Source: Utricularia gibba (Eukaryota > Streptophyta > Magnoliopsida > Lamiales > Lentibulariaceae). From it: 64,000 nucleotides of DNA. The number at the start of each line of letters is the position of its first letter. Within the stretch, counting starts at the first letter, position 1. Shown here in pieces: positions 11,560 to 22,721 of the stretch. The notes under the pieces are model-generated. The model was given only the letters and a program-made list of their open reading frames with translations, was not told where the DNA came from and did not search any database. A program made the translations under genes and the position numbers. The stretch covers positions 372,001 through 436,000 of the forward strand of contig NEEC01000021.1 in the NCBI GenBank assembly GCA_002189035.1, in the 5' to 3' direction.

Positions 11560-14067
11560 TCATATAAGGAAAAGATTCCAAAGCAAGTTGAATACATGAG
11601 AGGTCTTATTAGTGATGCGAATCTCAGTTTGTTTGGAAGAATTAAGGCTTACAAAAAGTGTATTTTTTAAGTTGTGTAGTCTCCTACAAGAGAAAGCTAA
11701 TTTGAAACCCACCAAGTACGTTGAAGTGCCATAAATGGTTGCAATATTTTTAGGAATTCTTGCACATGATAGGAACACCAAGGCACAAAAACATGCCTTT
11801 CAGAGATCAACATGGACAATGTCAAAGCATTTTCATATTATGCTGATAGCAATTTTTTCCTTGCGGGATGAATTGTATATTAAGCCAAAACTGATAACCG
11901 ATGTTAATCAAACATCAATATTCGGGTTTTTTAAGTATCACATTTGCAAGTGATAACACACATTTTATTAGTGTTTTTAGGTTGTGAAATTTAGATGTTT
12001 AATGATAAAATTATGTATTTTAACTATGATTTTTGATATTTTGTTAATTGTAGTGTTATTTGTATTTTTATGCATAATATAGTCTATATTATAATTTCGA
12101 ATATTCTTCCAAGTGTTAGCAGCAGCATTGTGGATATTAAACCGCCTACAATCTGCAGGTTCAGGCCAAGAATAGTACAAATGTCAGGAACAGTGGGCTG
12201 ATTTTGAAAAATGGAAAAAAAAATGTGAAGATATTTTTAGAGAGGGGAGAAGAAGCGAATAGGGGAGCACACGAGGGGTTTCTCCCCCAACCCCAACACG
12301 ACGAGTACTGAATCAAGAGAAGAGAAGAAGAACTTCATCATCAAGAATAGCATAAGAGCCCAGTTTAGCGCTACTATTTCAGCCCCGGGAATAGTAGCAA
12401 ACAAAAACCAGAACTCTACTGCTTTATTTTCGTTTGTTGATATTTTCAGTTTCTGCAACCAATTCTTTCACAATGTTCTTGACATTTTCGTTGCTTTATG
12501 TTAATGTTATCATGTTTTACCTTCAAAGTATGAGTAGCTAAAGCCTTAGAGATGTCTTAAGGTGAATTATGGTGGGATGTACTTAGGGTTAATAATGAAA
12601 TTTATGTTTGTTTCTTAACTTTTATTTCTATCAATCTATGGGTAGACCTAAGGAGGGGAATAAATAGTTTCACAACTTAAATGCTTGATTTAGAGATAGA
12701 CCAACAAATCAAGGCGGGAGCAGTAGGTGTTAGTACGGGGTAGAACCAGTAGAATCGAGTAGACCTAGTTCTATATGCTTTGCATGCGGGTAGACCTAAT
12801 TGCAATGTTGGTTATGATATTTGGGATTAGCTAGCCGAAAATATGATGAATGACATGGGTAGACTTAGGTTATTTGAAGTTGTAAGTATAGAAACATGCT
12901 AAATTAAATTAGACACCTTAGCATAGTACCACCTGCAGATCCTTAAAGCATCTTCGTGTTATTTTCAGTTAGAATCAGTACTTATTACCTTTTGCATTGA
13001 AACCTGATTTCTTTTACTTAACTTGTTTACTATTGTTAGTCCGAGCTTAGACTAAGACCTATTGTTATCCAAAATTATGCATTTACTAAAACACTTAGCA
13101 AGCACAAACTCTTTATGATCGACCCCAATATCCACTATATAAGTTTTCCAAATTTCTATTTTGTATAGATTAGGAATTATAAATTTATTTGATAACGAAA
13201 TTTCTATTTTTGCAATGACATTAGGAAATTTTCGTTTATCAATAAGCTTTTATGTGCATTGTATTTTTTTAACTTCAACACCATAATTGCCTTTTTATGT
13301 CAGAATTGTCTTGGTGCACCGGATGGATCACATTTTCTACTACGAATGAAGGATGATTGGAAGCCATGGTTTAGGAACCGAAAGGGGCAATTGTCTATGA
13401 ATGTGCCCGGAGTCTGTAATGACCAAATGAACTTCATATATGTATTGTCCGGATGGAAGGGATCATCTTCGGATAGTAGGGTACTACGATCAGCCCTTAC
13501 TAAGAACTTCAAAGTTCCATCAGGTATAATTTTATTGATATAACTACATTCTATGTTTGTGTAATTTACTTTGTAATAAGAAAATATTTTATATGCATGT
13601 GTAGATTGTTACTATTTGTGTGACAATGGTTACACCAATTGCGAAGGCTTTTTAACTCCATATAGATCTGTCTGTTACCATTTGAAGGAGTGGGTGTTGG
13701 TCCTAAGACACTGCAAAATGCAAGGGAGTATTTCAATATGCAAAATGCAAGAAATGTCATCGAACGAGCATGGGAATTGATGAAAGTTTGATGGGGAATT
13801 CTTCGAGGTGCAAGTTTTTATCATATTCAAACATCAATGGGTATTATCATAGCTTGTGCATTACTTCACAACTTTATTCGAAAGGAAATGAGTTCTGATC
13901 CATGGGAAAATGAGATACTAGTAGTGTTTCATAACATGGATGTAGCTAGGGAAGAGGATTATGAAGATATTCATAACACAAGTGGTACAACTGAGTGGAA
14001 CACTTGGCGAAGTATGATGGCTAATACTATATACAATGCTTGGATTATGTCTCGTAGAGGTAGGTAG
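11560..14067 (+). pseudogene. Broken PIF/Harbinger transposase (HARBI1/ALP1-like)
   Basis: The N-terminal part (about 11600-11950) reads as FFKLCSLLQEKANL, then VAIFLGILAHD and FQRSTWTMSKHFH, the conserved helical N-terminus of these nucleases. The catalytic part resumes at about 13300 with NCLGAPDGSHF, RKGQLSMNVPGVC, FIYVLSGWKGSSSDSRVLR, then YYLCDNGYTNCEGFLTPYR. The C-terminus has NVIERAWELMKV, IIIACALLHNFIRKEM and ends at a stop at 14065-14067. Visible lesions are a one-base loss near 13690 shifting the frame after LKEW, and a TGA near 13790 where the family usually has Arg (a CGA-to-TGA change). A 1.35-kb block (11955-13300) separates the two halves. A degenerate Myb-like ORF on the opposite strand at 16.7-17.5 kb is its likely partner. 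Confidence 0.85.
11955..13300. other. Insert or long intron splitting the transposase
   Basis: This block sits where plant ALP1-like genes often have an intron (just before NCLGAxDG), but I could not find splice sites that join the frames cleanly. GTAGACCTA-type words recur at about 12652, 12759, 12790 and 12859, and a GATCGACCCC stretch lies near 13118. Both resemble gypsy LTR material, so an inserted solo LTR or fragment is an alternative explanation. Confidence 0.4.
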
Positions 14068-14664
14068 TATATCTATGAGAATTACGTAGCAATCTTCTAG
14101 TTGTTGTTCCAGCTCATAAAATGTAGGGTCTGATGAATGTAGTGTCCTCATATATTTGTAATTGGTTAAGGATTCGACTTCATACGCTAGTGAACTATGT
14201 TTGCAATATATTGATGTATTATTTGCAATGATAATGTATTAAAATGTAGTTTTTAATGCCATGTGGATAAAAAAATGGCATTAAAATGGATTAGAAAATG
14301 AGTTACTTGAGAATCAATGATGTGCACGCTTAATTCTACTCAACCTAGTTATTAGCAATATTTATTGCTAACTTAAATGGAACAATCATCATGACCACAT
14401 GGCCATCGTAAATGTAGGGATAAAGTTATTTATATTCATCAGTGCTCTTAATGTGTCATGCATATTGTGAAATGTTGCTATTATTCATTTTCCTCGTGCA
14501 AATGAAGAGTAGTAGCTCTAGCTTTCTTCTTATGATTTCAAAATTATCACTGTTTTTGTTTGTTCTAGACACTCTTGTCCATTGTATGTTCTCTAACCAC
14601 AAAACCAGTAGATACAAGCTGGAGCGGGTGGCATTGAGAGCATGGACTAGGCCTCAATGGTGAT

Positions 14665-15963
14665 TGTTAAGTGTCATTTTCTAGTTAATTATTAGATATT
14701 ATTATGTGTTAATTATGTATGAAGTCGCCCAAATTAGGAGTCTTATTATTAAGTATTTGATTTTTACTAGAAAATTCTTATTTTTCCATTTTGTGTATAT
14801 TTTATGTCTTTTTTCTCACACTTTGACTGAGACATGTCAGGAGACTATCATAGAGTGTTGCAGGTGGTCAGACTCTGAATTTTCGTACCTTGTACGCGAG
14901 TTGGCATGATTGTGGGCAGAAGACTGACACTGGTCAAGGCCCATGACTTACGGCATGTCAGAGTCTGTAGCAATGATTGGGCGCAAACTTGCACGCAAAG
15001 AAAGTCTGGTGGCGCACGCAAGAGAGAAGGAATGATGGGAAGGGGACCCAAAGGAGTTAATGCACGTGGAAAGTCATATAAAAACCATTTGGAGCACTTA
15101 GTTGAGGAAGCTTGGAACATTTTCTCTTGTACTTAGAACTTTTAGGTTCTTCCTCCTCCTCAAGGAAGAAGAACACTTAGTTTCTTTTCGTTTCTGTTTT
15201 GATGGCCCTTTGTGGCTAAAAACCTTTAACTTCTGGGAAGTAGATGAAGTTTCCTTCTAAGTCCTGAGCAATACACTCGGTTCTTTGCTGAATTTATTTC
15301 GGATTCCGCATACTTCCACGTGTCTTGTTACAGTCTTTCTGTAACGACTCTTAGTCAAGGTCCATGAGTAGCAGGCCACTCCTCGCGGATTTTGGTGAAG
15401 ATCAAGGTCAAGAGCACCAACTCCAACCCTGCTGGTTCGAGGGAAGTAGCAGATTGTTTGTGGCCTAGGTACCGCGATAGTGGACAGGTTGTGACCTCGG
15501 ACCTGCCACTGGCCATTGGCAACAACTGGGCACACGCGCACAATTCGGTTTTGAAGGCAATCGAAGGCAATCCTCTTGTCTTTTCTATCATCCAAGGGGG
15601 AATCACATGAGGCTATTCCCGTGCCTCCTTGTCAATCAGAGTGTAAGGGAGAGTAGGCTATTCCTTGCTCCTATAACCAGCTACTCGGAAGAAATCAGTG
15701 AAAACCGAGGCAAGGACGGACAAAAGAAGGAGATGAAATCTTATTCCCAGGAACTGTGTCCCGTAGTTAAGGCCCATCACTTAGGTTGCATCTTTTATTT
15801 CTGCATCTTAAAAACCCCTTTTGCAAAACCGTGACATTTTGTGAAAGTTCTTTACAAAATACTCTTCACGAAAAACCACTCCCTGTGATCGATACTCGTA
15901 CTACGCTTTCTAGTGTTTTACGTTTTAAATATTTAAAATTTGTTGAGGAAACGACACGCAACA
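14665..15963 (+). repeat. Solo LTR A, about 1.3 kb, of a Ty3/gypsy-like family
   Basis: It starts TGTTAAGTGTCATTTTC and ends ACGACACGCAACA. The preceding five bases (GTGAT) and following five (ATGAT) differ at one position, which fits an old target duplication. A TATA-like CATATAAAAACC occurs inside near 15074. No internal retrotransposon region is adjacent. The whole segment is related, in reverse orientation, to 18106-19461, including the GTGGCTA, AGAGCACCAACTC, GGGCACACGCG and CGTACTACGCTTT stretches. Open frames inside (for example 15257-15595) are not genes. Confidence 0.7.
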
Positions 15964-16499
15964 ATGATGTAGATGCACAAGAGGTAGGCTGAGCTTCATG
16001 CCTATGGTGTTATAGTTATGGATGAAATGGTTGGTGAGATTGTAGCATTCAAGGCATTTCGTAACTCCCTCTTCCTCTATTTTTTTTATCAGAGTGATGA
16101 ACATAGGTCCAAAATGAAAGATCACCGCTCTTCCTCCCTTCTCGTCAACCATCCTTCTTCTTTTTCTCACTCGAAACTTTGCAGATCTCAACATCATAAC
16201 AAGACTTCTGCCTTGGCCGTGCAATAGTCCCAGTTGAAACAACTCAAGATGGTCCTCTAGGCAGAGAAAAATGCACTACATAAGCACTCACTCACCAGCA
16301 TCAACTTACAAGAACCATTGCTACGTATTCAAATTATAATTTTCAATTTTATCATTAAATGTTGATGTTATTCAAAAAACAATTTCTTTATCATTGCTAC
16401 ATATCAAAAACGATTATGCATGCTATTTGAAAAAAATATGAGTTCTGATTTCTAGAAGTAAACAACAAGTTAACCAAAAATAACAAAAAGTAATAATGC

Positions 16500-17480
16500 T
16501 AAATCAAACAACAATTACATTTCATGCAATGCTATCAAACATAATCTCTCGCTCTGGAATCGAACTACCTAAAAAACAATCAAGCATAGCATCATCCCTA
16601 GTAACAATTTGCACCATCTTCAATCTTTGCATAGTTGACAATATATTGGATTTCATATTTCGAATCGAAACAGCGGCCTCCTTTTTCTTCTCTTGCAACT
16701 CCTTCTTGGTTGAATAAGTTTGTCACCAAGGTCACATATGGTAGCATTCGAATCTCTACTTAGTTTCCTCAATTCAACTAGCAGATCCTCAAATTCAGTA
16801 CCTGATTCCCTTCTTTTTTTCCCTTCATCACTTCCTACCTCATCACCACTCTATGAACTTGTGTTGGCATACTTTCGTTTCCTCCCTCCATATACAAATG
16901 ACGTTTTCTCTTGAAATGGGGCAGACTCATCATGAGCAGAGTATTTATCATTGGCTTCAAATGGTGGACTTGAGAAGGGCAGCAACAAGTTCGTCGAATC
17001 CAGTAGATCATCTTCATTGACTGGTGGTGTTTCATACTTCACATTTGTTACATCACCTTCTTCAAGAAATGTTCCATATGCTCTATCATTTCCGAATATA
17101 TCAATCCAATCCTCATTGTAAGGCCAACTCTTGTTCTTCAAAATATTTTGAGTATGCTCATCATGCTGCCCACATAAATAAATTAAACAAAAGTAAAACA
17201 AAAAACTAATCAAAAAAAATTCATATATTACCAATTTCAACTCCACCCACAATTCTGGTGTTGCATCCACAGTCTTGGTAGTATAGTCAAAACCGGCTCC
17301 AGATTTGCTTAAAAAACAATGAGCATATTATAATCTCTCTTAAAATGACCCATCTTGGAATGCATATGAGGATGAGCTCTTTTTTCAATTCTAATACATA
17401 CCTTTATGAATGATTGCTCTAAAGCAGATAGATATTTCGGTTTTCATCCATTCTCACAATGCCACCCAATAGCTACTAAT
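16500..17480 (-). pseudogene. Degenerate Myb/SANT-like ORF of a PIF/Harbinger element
   Basis: Read on the minus strand from about 17370 downward: a KRDYNMLIV-like start, then a frame change into AGFDYTTKTVDATPELW, the hallmark of the Myb/SANT-like DNA-binding partner proteins of plant PIF/Harbinger elements. It continues HDEHTQNILKNKSW, IFGNDRAYGTFLEEG, and a basic tail GGRKRKYANTSS ending at 16851-16853. Further relics reach about 16500. An intron-like or inserted segment sits near 17170-17260. These proteins normally bind the element ends and help the transposase. Here the reading is broken upstream, so it is non-functional. It faces the transposase at 11.6-14.1 kb, with solo LTR A between them. 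Confidence 0.7.
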
Positions 17481-18105
17481 TCCTTCAATTACATTTAGCC
17501 CTAGAACTCTCTCCGCCTTCAGTACCTATTGATTTCTTCTTTGATCTAATGGGTTTATCCCTAGAAGAGTCCATGCTAAGAGATTACAATGAATATAATT
17601 AGTAAATTTCAATCGAATCAACAATAAAAAAAGCATCATAATTTGTTTCTCATATAGATTAATCGAAAAACATTGAAAACAATGTAATCGATGAGATAAG
17701 GATTTGCCATCATTACAGTCTAGAAGATAAGGACAATGCAACGGATACTTCTAAAATCCTCAACAGCTATCTTACACATCTATCATATTGTTGTACAATT
17801 TATATAAAGGGATTCTTCAAGTAGTTCAAGTATTATAATGATTTTCACACAAACTTCCCAAAATGTTGTTCTTCTTACTTCATTCCTGAATATTTCTTTC
17901 ATTGATCGTTATTAGAATCACTATATGGAATTTCCTATTTGTCTATTATTGTACAATGCAAAGAGAGATACTCAAGAATTAGTAAATTCTGTATCACTTA
18001 TGTTCTTAACATCGAATTTTGATTTCTTTTTGAAGTAATTGAATTAGATGTGGGTTTGTGAGTCCTCTATATTTTCTTGTCCAATTTTCCCAATAGTGTA
18101 GTTAC

Positions 18106-19461
18106 TCATGCGTGTCACTTCCATAACAAATTTTAATACTTTTAAAACTCGTAAAACACAAAAGCGTAGTACGGGTGTCGAACACAAAGAGTTGTTTTTG
18201 AGTGAAAGGTGAGGTACCTCGAATACAACTGCCACGATTTATAAACGGTTTTGAAGGTAAAAGGTGCGAGAAACGTTGATGATGAAGCTTGAGTAAGGAA
18301 TAAGAGGGGTTTTGAATAAACAACTAAAATAAATGTAAGCGATGAACCTTAAATAAAGTAAATGTTCCTAGGTTTGGAATCTTGTCCAGTTATGTTCGTT
18401 GCGTCTTCACTCTTCTCTGGTTTTCTTGAGTACTCGGTTATAGGAGTAAAAAATTGACTACCCTCCCTTACACTCTTTTGCAAGAAGGCACGAGAATAGC
18501 CTGATGTTGCTCTTTCTTGGACGAACATGAGAATAAGAGGTCCTGCCAACGTACCCTCATGGCTGAATTGCACGCGTGTGCCCGAGTGTTGCCAATGACC
18601 CAATGAGTCCAGATACGAGCTCACTACATATCCATTGATTCTGAGGTATGGCCACAGATAAAACGTAGTCTTCCTCCTGCCAAAGGGGCGTGAGTTGGTG
18701 CTCTCCACCTTGCTTCTCTCCAAAACTCGCGGGAAGTGATCAGCTAACCATGAATCTTAAATAAGGGGACTGTTACAAAAAGATTGCAACATAGTCGTGC
18801 GAAGACATACGAAACCCATTCGGATTCAGAGAAAATGTTAAGATAAGCTAACGAAACATAGATCTGGTGGTGTTCCAACCCAGAAATAGAAGTTTCTAGC
18901 CACGAAGGGTCATACAATCTAAAGAAAACGAAACAAGGTTCTAGAGAGAAGATAGATGAAAAATCCTCTAGAGAGAGAAAACAAAAGGGAAAACTAAAAC
19001 TGAAAATAAACTCTAAGCTTGTATGAATAGAAATGAACTTCAATGAGAGTCTGAGCTTTCGTATCCCTGTGATTCTGCTGAACTTGAGATGACTTGCAAG
19101 CAAACGTCTGCTCTGACACTGGTATGCTAATGATGCCACCTATAAGAGACTCCCGTGTTCTGCACATCAAGGCTCAAGATTAGGCATCTACAATCTTCCG
19201 GAAATCAAGAGAATGTCAGCTTGGAAAAATCCAATTTGTCGTCATTTGATGCCTTCTTTCTCTCACTTCCTGCCATGTGTGTACCTCTAGAAAAATTCAA
19301 TCAAAACTAGTAAAATTAATAGATAAAACACAAGATTTAAGATAATTACCCTAAACTAGATAAAAACTTAAATCCTATATTATAGACTCCTAATTAGACA
19401 CTTCTAATCATAATTAAGCATAAAAACAACCTAAGAAATAATAAGAAAATTACACTTAACA
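18106..19461 (-). repeat. Solo LTR B, reverse orientation, same family as LTR A
   Basis: On the minus strand it begins TGTTAAGTGTAATTTTC at 19461 and runs to about 18106 (ACACGCATGA). It shares with LTR A the start, TTAGGAGTCT, GTGGCTAGAAA, AGAGCACCAACTC, GGGCACACGCGTGCAATTC, GTGTAAGGGAG and CGTACTACGCTTT blocks. Flanking GTTAC/GTTAT differ by one base, which suggests a target duplication. No internal region adjoins it. Open frames inside are not genes. Confidence 0.7.
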
Positions 19462-19489
19462 GTTATTAATAATTTTTGTATGTATATCT

Positions 19490-21240
19490 AATGTCTCGTT
19501 TAGTATTGGCGATATTGAAATAATGTTCTACAAATTATGGACCTTCATAGATACTCCTTTTTAGTCTTCTTGATTCCATCTCAAAGTTTTGTTTTCATTG
19601 AATATCACATCTTGAAAAGTACCACTTTTTTTCCATAAGTATTGATATTTTATAAGCCGTGGAATTTGCCATATATCCAATAAATATTCTCATTTTACTT
19701 TATTATCTAACTTGGTTTGTAGTGCTTGGGGAATATGCATAAAATAGATATTGCCAAATATCTTCAAATATTCTATTGTTGGATATCATTTTGTCCATTG
19801 TCGATATGGTGTATTGTTTTCGTTAATTCTGAGTAGATAATCTATTCAAAAAATACATGACAAGATTCATAGCATCCCCTGAGAAAATATTTTGGTAAGT
19901 TTCCTTTTATTAATAAACGAGACGTATTCATAACAATTCTATTTCCTTTTTCGTAGATTCCATTTTGTTGAGTAGTGTATAGAGCTGAAAATTGCACTAT
20001 AATTCCATATTCTTGAAAAATGGTATGCAGCTCGTGTGATATATATCCTCCATTGTTATTTGATCTTAGAGCTTTGATTTTAGTTCCACTTTAATTTTAC
20101 ATCGATATTTTAAAGTCTATATAACATTTACTTACACTTTCTTTAGATTCAAGGAAGTAAAACTAACTATATTTCAAGAAATAATCATTGAATAGCACAA
20201 AATATTTGTTATATACTTGTGTGGTTGATGTGTTAGAAATGTAAATATTAGAAAAAACTACTTCGAATGATTGTTGTGCAATCCAATTAATAGGTGCAAA
20301 TGAAGGTCTAGTTATTTTTTCAGATTGACGTATCTCATAACAATCCCAAAATTGTTCAATTTTGGAACTGTATTAATTAGGTTCATTTGTTGTGATCTTT
20401 GTAGTGATATTTGATAATGATGATCGAGTGTTTAATGGCATGGTGTAATATTTTCTTTTGCATGTGTAGATAAAGACGTAGTTGCAAGTCTTTCACATTC
20501 TTAAAAAAGTTAATTAGAAATACCTTGTTGATTATAGAGTTGCTCCTGATTTGTTCTCATGTAGAATTATCTATGGAAGGTGACATTATAGAAATGAATG
20601 TTACAATTTTTATTGAAAAGCTAGCCAAATCTCAACAATTTGTATGAGGCAATCGATACATAAAAGACATCCTTGAAGAGAATACATTTTCATTAAATTT
20701 ACTGACCTCCACCCATCTCAATTTTCGGAAAACTTCAGATGAGTCAACCTTTACAAGACGTGAATTTGAATTGGGTTTATAGAAAACTCATAACAAGAAG
20801 GTAGTGAATGAATAATGATGTCATTTAGTTCGTCTTCATCATGTTTGGATCCTAACAGACACATTTTTCAAAAGTCTATTATAATGATATTTGTGAATTA
20901 ATCCATAGTATCAATGGAGTTTAGTTTTTAATTATTTAATGAACACCAAATATCGCCAACTTGGGTCGCTTTAATCTCAATCATCTCAACATAAATGTCT
21001 TTCAACACCTTCCATGCTTCTTTGAGAGTTTTGTACTTTAGAATATGGTCATATGCTACATGAGTTACAACTTGATTTAGAATACCCCGAACATGAAGTG
21101 GTGTAGTAGTCCATAAGATCAAGCTCGTCGAAATGATTCGTCATTTTTTTGGACTACACATGAAATTCATCAGGGTCCTTTTCATCAAAGTGTAGGAATG
21201 TAGAGTTTTGAGCTGTCATGTTAGTGAGTAAAAGAACAAG
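19490..21240 (-). pseudogene. Decayed Ty1/copia gag-pol fragment
   Basis: On the minus strand the order is gag to integrase. Near 21200 a gag start (HFDEKDPDEFHV), then AYDHILKYKTLKEAWKVLKDIY (split here by length limits as YKTLKEAWKVLKDIY) at 20928-21122, gag continuation near 20830, protease/pre-integrase relics near 20650, and integrase strings (KALRSNNGGYISHELH; TTQQNGIYEK) near 19990-20080. Frames change and stops are frequent, so it is dead. No reverse transcriptase or LTR was recognised, so the element is truncated. It lies just upstream of a second copia element of opposite orientation and is a different family by sequence. Confidence 0.75.
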
Positions 21241-22267
21241 TCACAAGAGGCATATGGAAGAAGGAAAAAATAAAAAAGACAATAAGGATTGAAGCTAAAA
21301 TAATCAAAAGCAGAGGAGGGAGGGGGGGGGTGTTTCACGGTTGGTTCCCCATGAAGCAAAAATAATCAGAAGTAGAGCGTGTGTGGGGACATTTCGCATC
21401 AGGTTCATCACGAAGAATTCTACAGAATTCTTCAATTTTGCTTGTCTGGATGAGGTTTGTAGAATTTAGATTTTGAGCTGTGATTTTCTAAAATAAGCAA
21501 AACAAGTATGTCGATTTCTTAAAGTACATGAAGGGTAGGGTGGAAAAGAATTTAAATCCTTTAGTTTTAATAAATAGAAGTGTTTGGTAAGTATGATTTG
21601 ACAACTTAATGATTTTAATAATATTGTTAAAATATTTTGACAAAGAATTTTGAAAACTCATTTTTTATTAGTCTTATAAATCCTCCCTGTGAATCTTTCA
21701 TTTTTTCCTTCTTCGCTCATTCTTTTCTCCATTCATTCTTTTTTCCTTTTTATCCTTATCACCAATGTAAATATCAATCATTACTTCACTTATTGGTGGA
21801 TCCCTCAAGTCTTCCCCTTTTTCTTACCATTCTTACTCACCCAACGAATGGTATCATTTATAGAAAATACAATGTTAATTCAAACTCTCTAGTTTTCATT
21901 TTTTTTCATTCTAAATGTTTCTTTCGATTGTTTTTCTTATAGAGTATGTAGTATGCATTTTAAAATTTAATTGCATATTTGGTTAACTAATTTACATTCT
22001 TGTATGTTACATTGAATTTTTAAAATAGGTTGAAAAATGTGAGAAAATTACAAAAGCTTATAAAGATAAAGATCGACAACAATATTAGAAAACATTCCAA
22101 TAATTATATTTAAACACAAAGAACAAATTCATAATTTTCTTATAAATTCAACAATAAAAATGATATTTTATGTATTCACTATTGTTGTATCAGAGACATC
22201 TTAAGTCAATGAATATTTACTCTGGACAAAATAAGCATACGGTACAATATTGTAGGTATATTGACAA
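21241..22267. other. AT-rich spacer with a G-rich run
   Basis: No gene is recognised. A purine run with eight or more consecutive G lies near 21312-21332, where polymerase slippage or sequencing error is possible. TTC-rich open frames at 21637-21942 look compositional. Confidence 0.4.
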
Positions 22268-22272
22268 ATATA

Positions 22273-22656
22273 TGTTGGATCATATGAAGTCAACAAGCCT
22301 CAATATTATTAATAAAAATATAATCCACGTCAGTTCCTGACTTAGTCAGCCACACTTCAAGTCCTCAACCACCTCTTCGAAAATTATGATGTCATCAACA
22401 AGTCCACTCACTCACTTATGAGTTTTTGTTGTTTTTTCTACTGTCTTTAAGTTCTGTTCGTTCATCTTAGTCTTTATGTTTTTTTTAGCATAAGAATACC
22501 TACTAGTAATGTGCTGATATTCATCAATCAAAACTTTTTTTTTATCATATCAGTGCATTGCCTTTTTTGATTTGTCCAATCCTCACTAGTTGTATAACTA
22601 GTGTGAAAATCCTAATCCCATAACAATCAGTGCATGCATTGGTAACCATCCTACCA
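22273..22656 (+). repeat. 5' LTR of the copia element
   Basis: Begins TGTTGGATCATATGAAGTC and ends CATCCTACCA, 384 bases, matching the 3' LTR in length and order with scattered substitutions. Confidence 0.92.
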
Positions 22657-22671
22657 TTCAGTTTTTTCATT

Positions 22672-22683
22672 TGGTATCAGAGC
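22672..22683 (+). other. Primer-binding site (initiator tRNA-Met type)
   Basis: TGGTATCAGAGC, complementary to the 3' end of plant initiator methionine tRNA, lies 15 bases after the 5' LTR. The gap is longer than usual. Confidence 0.9.
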
Positions 22684-22721
22684 ATGTTGCTCATTCTTAG
22701 TGATAGTCACGCTTTGCTATC

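Noticed and set aside
15257-15610. Overlapping open frames around 15.3-15.6 kb on both strands
   Set aside because: They lie inside solo LTR A and are partly repeated inside LTR B; no protein similarity recognised.
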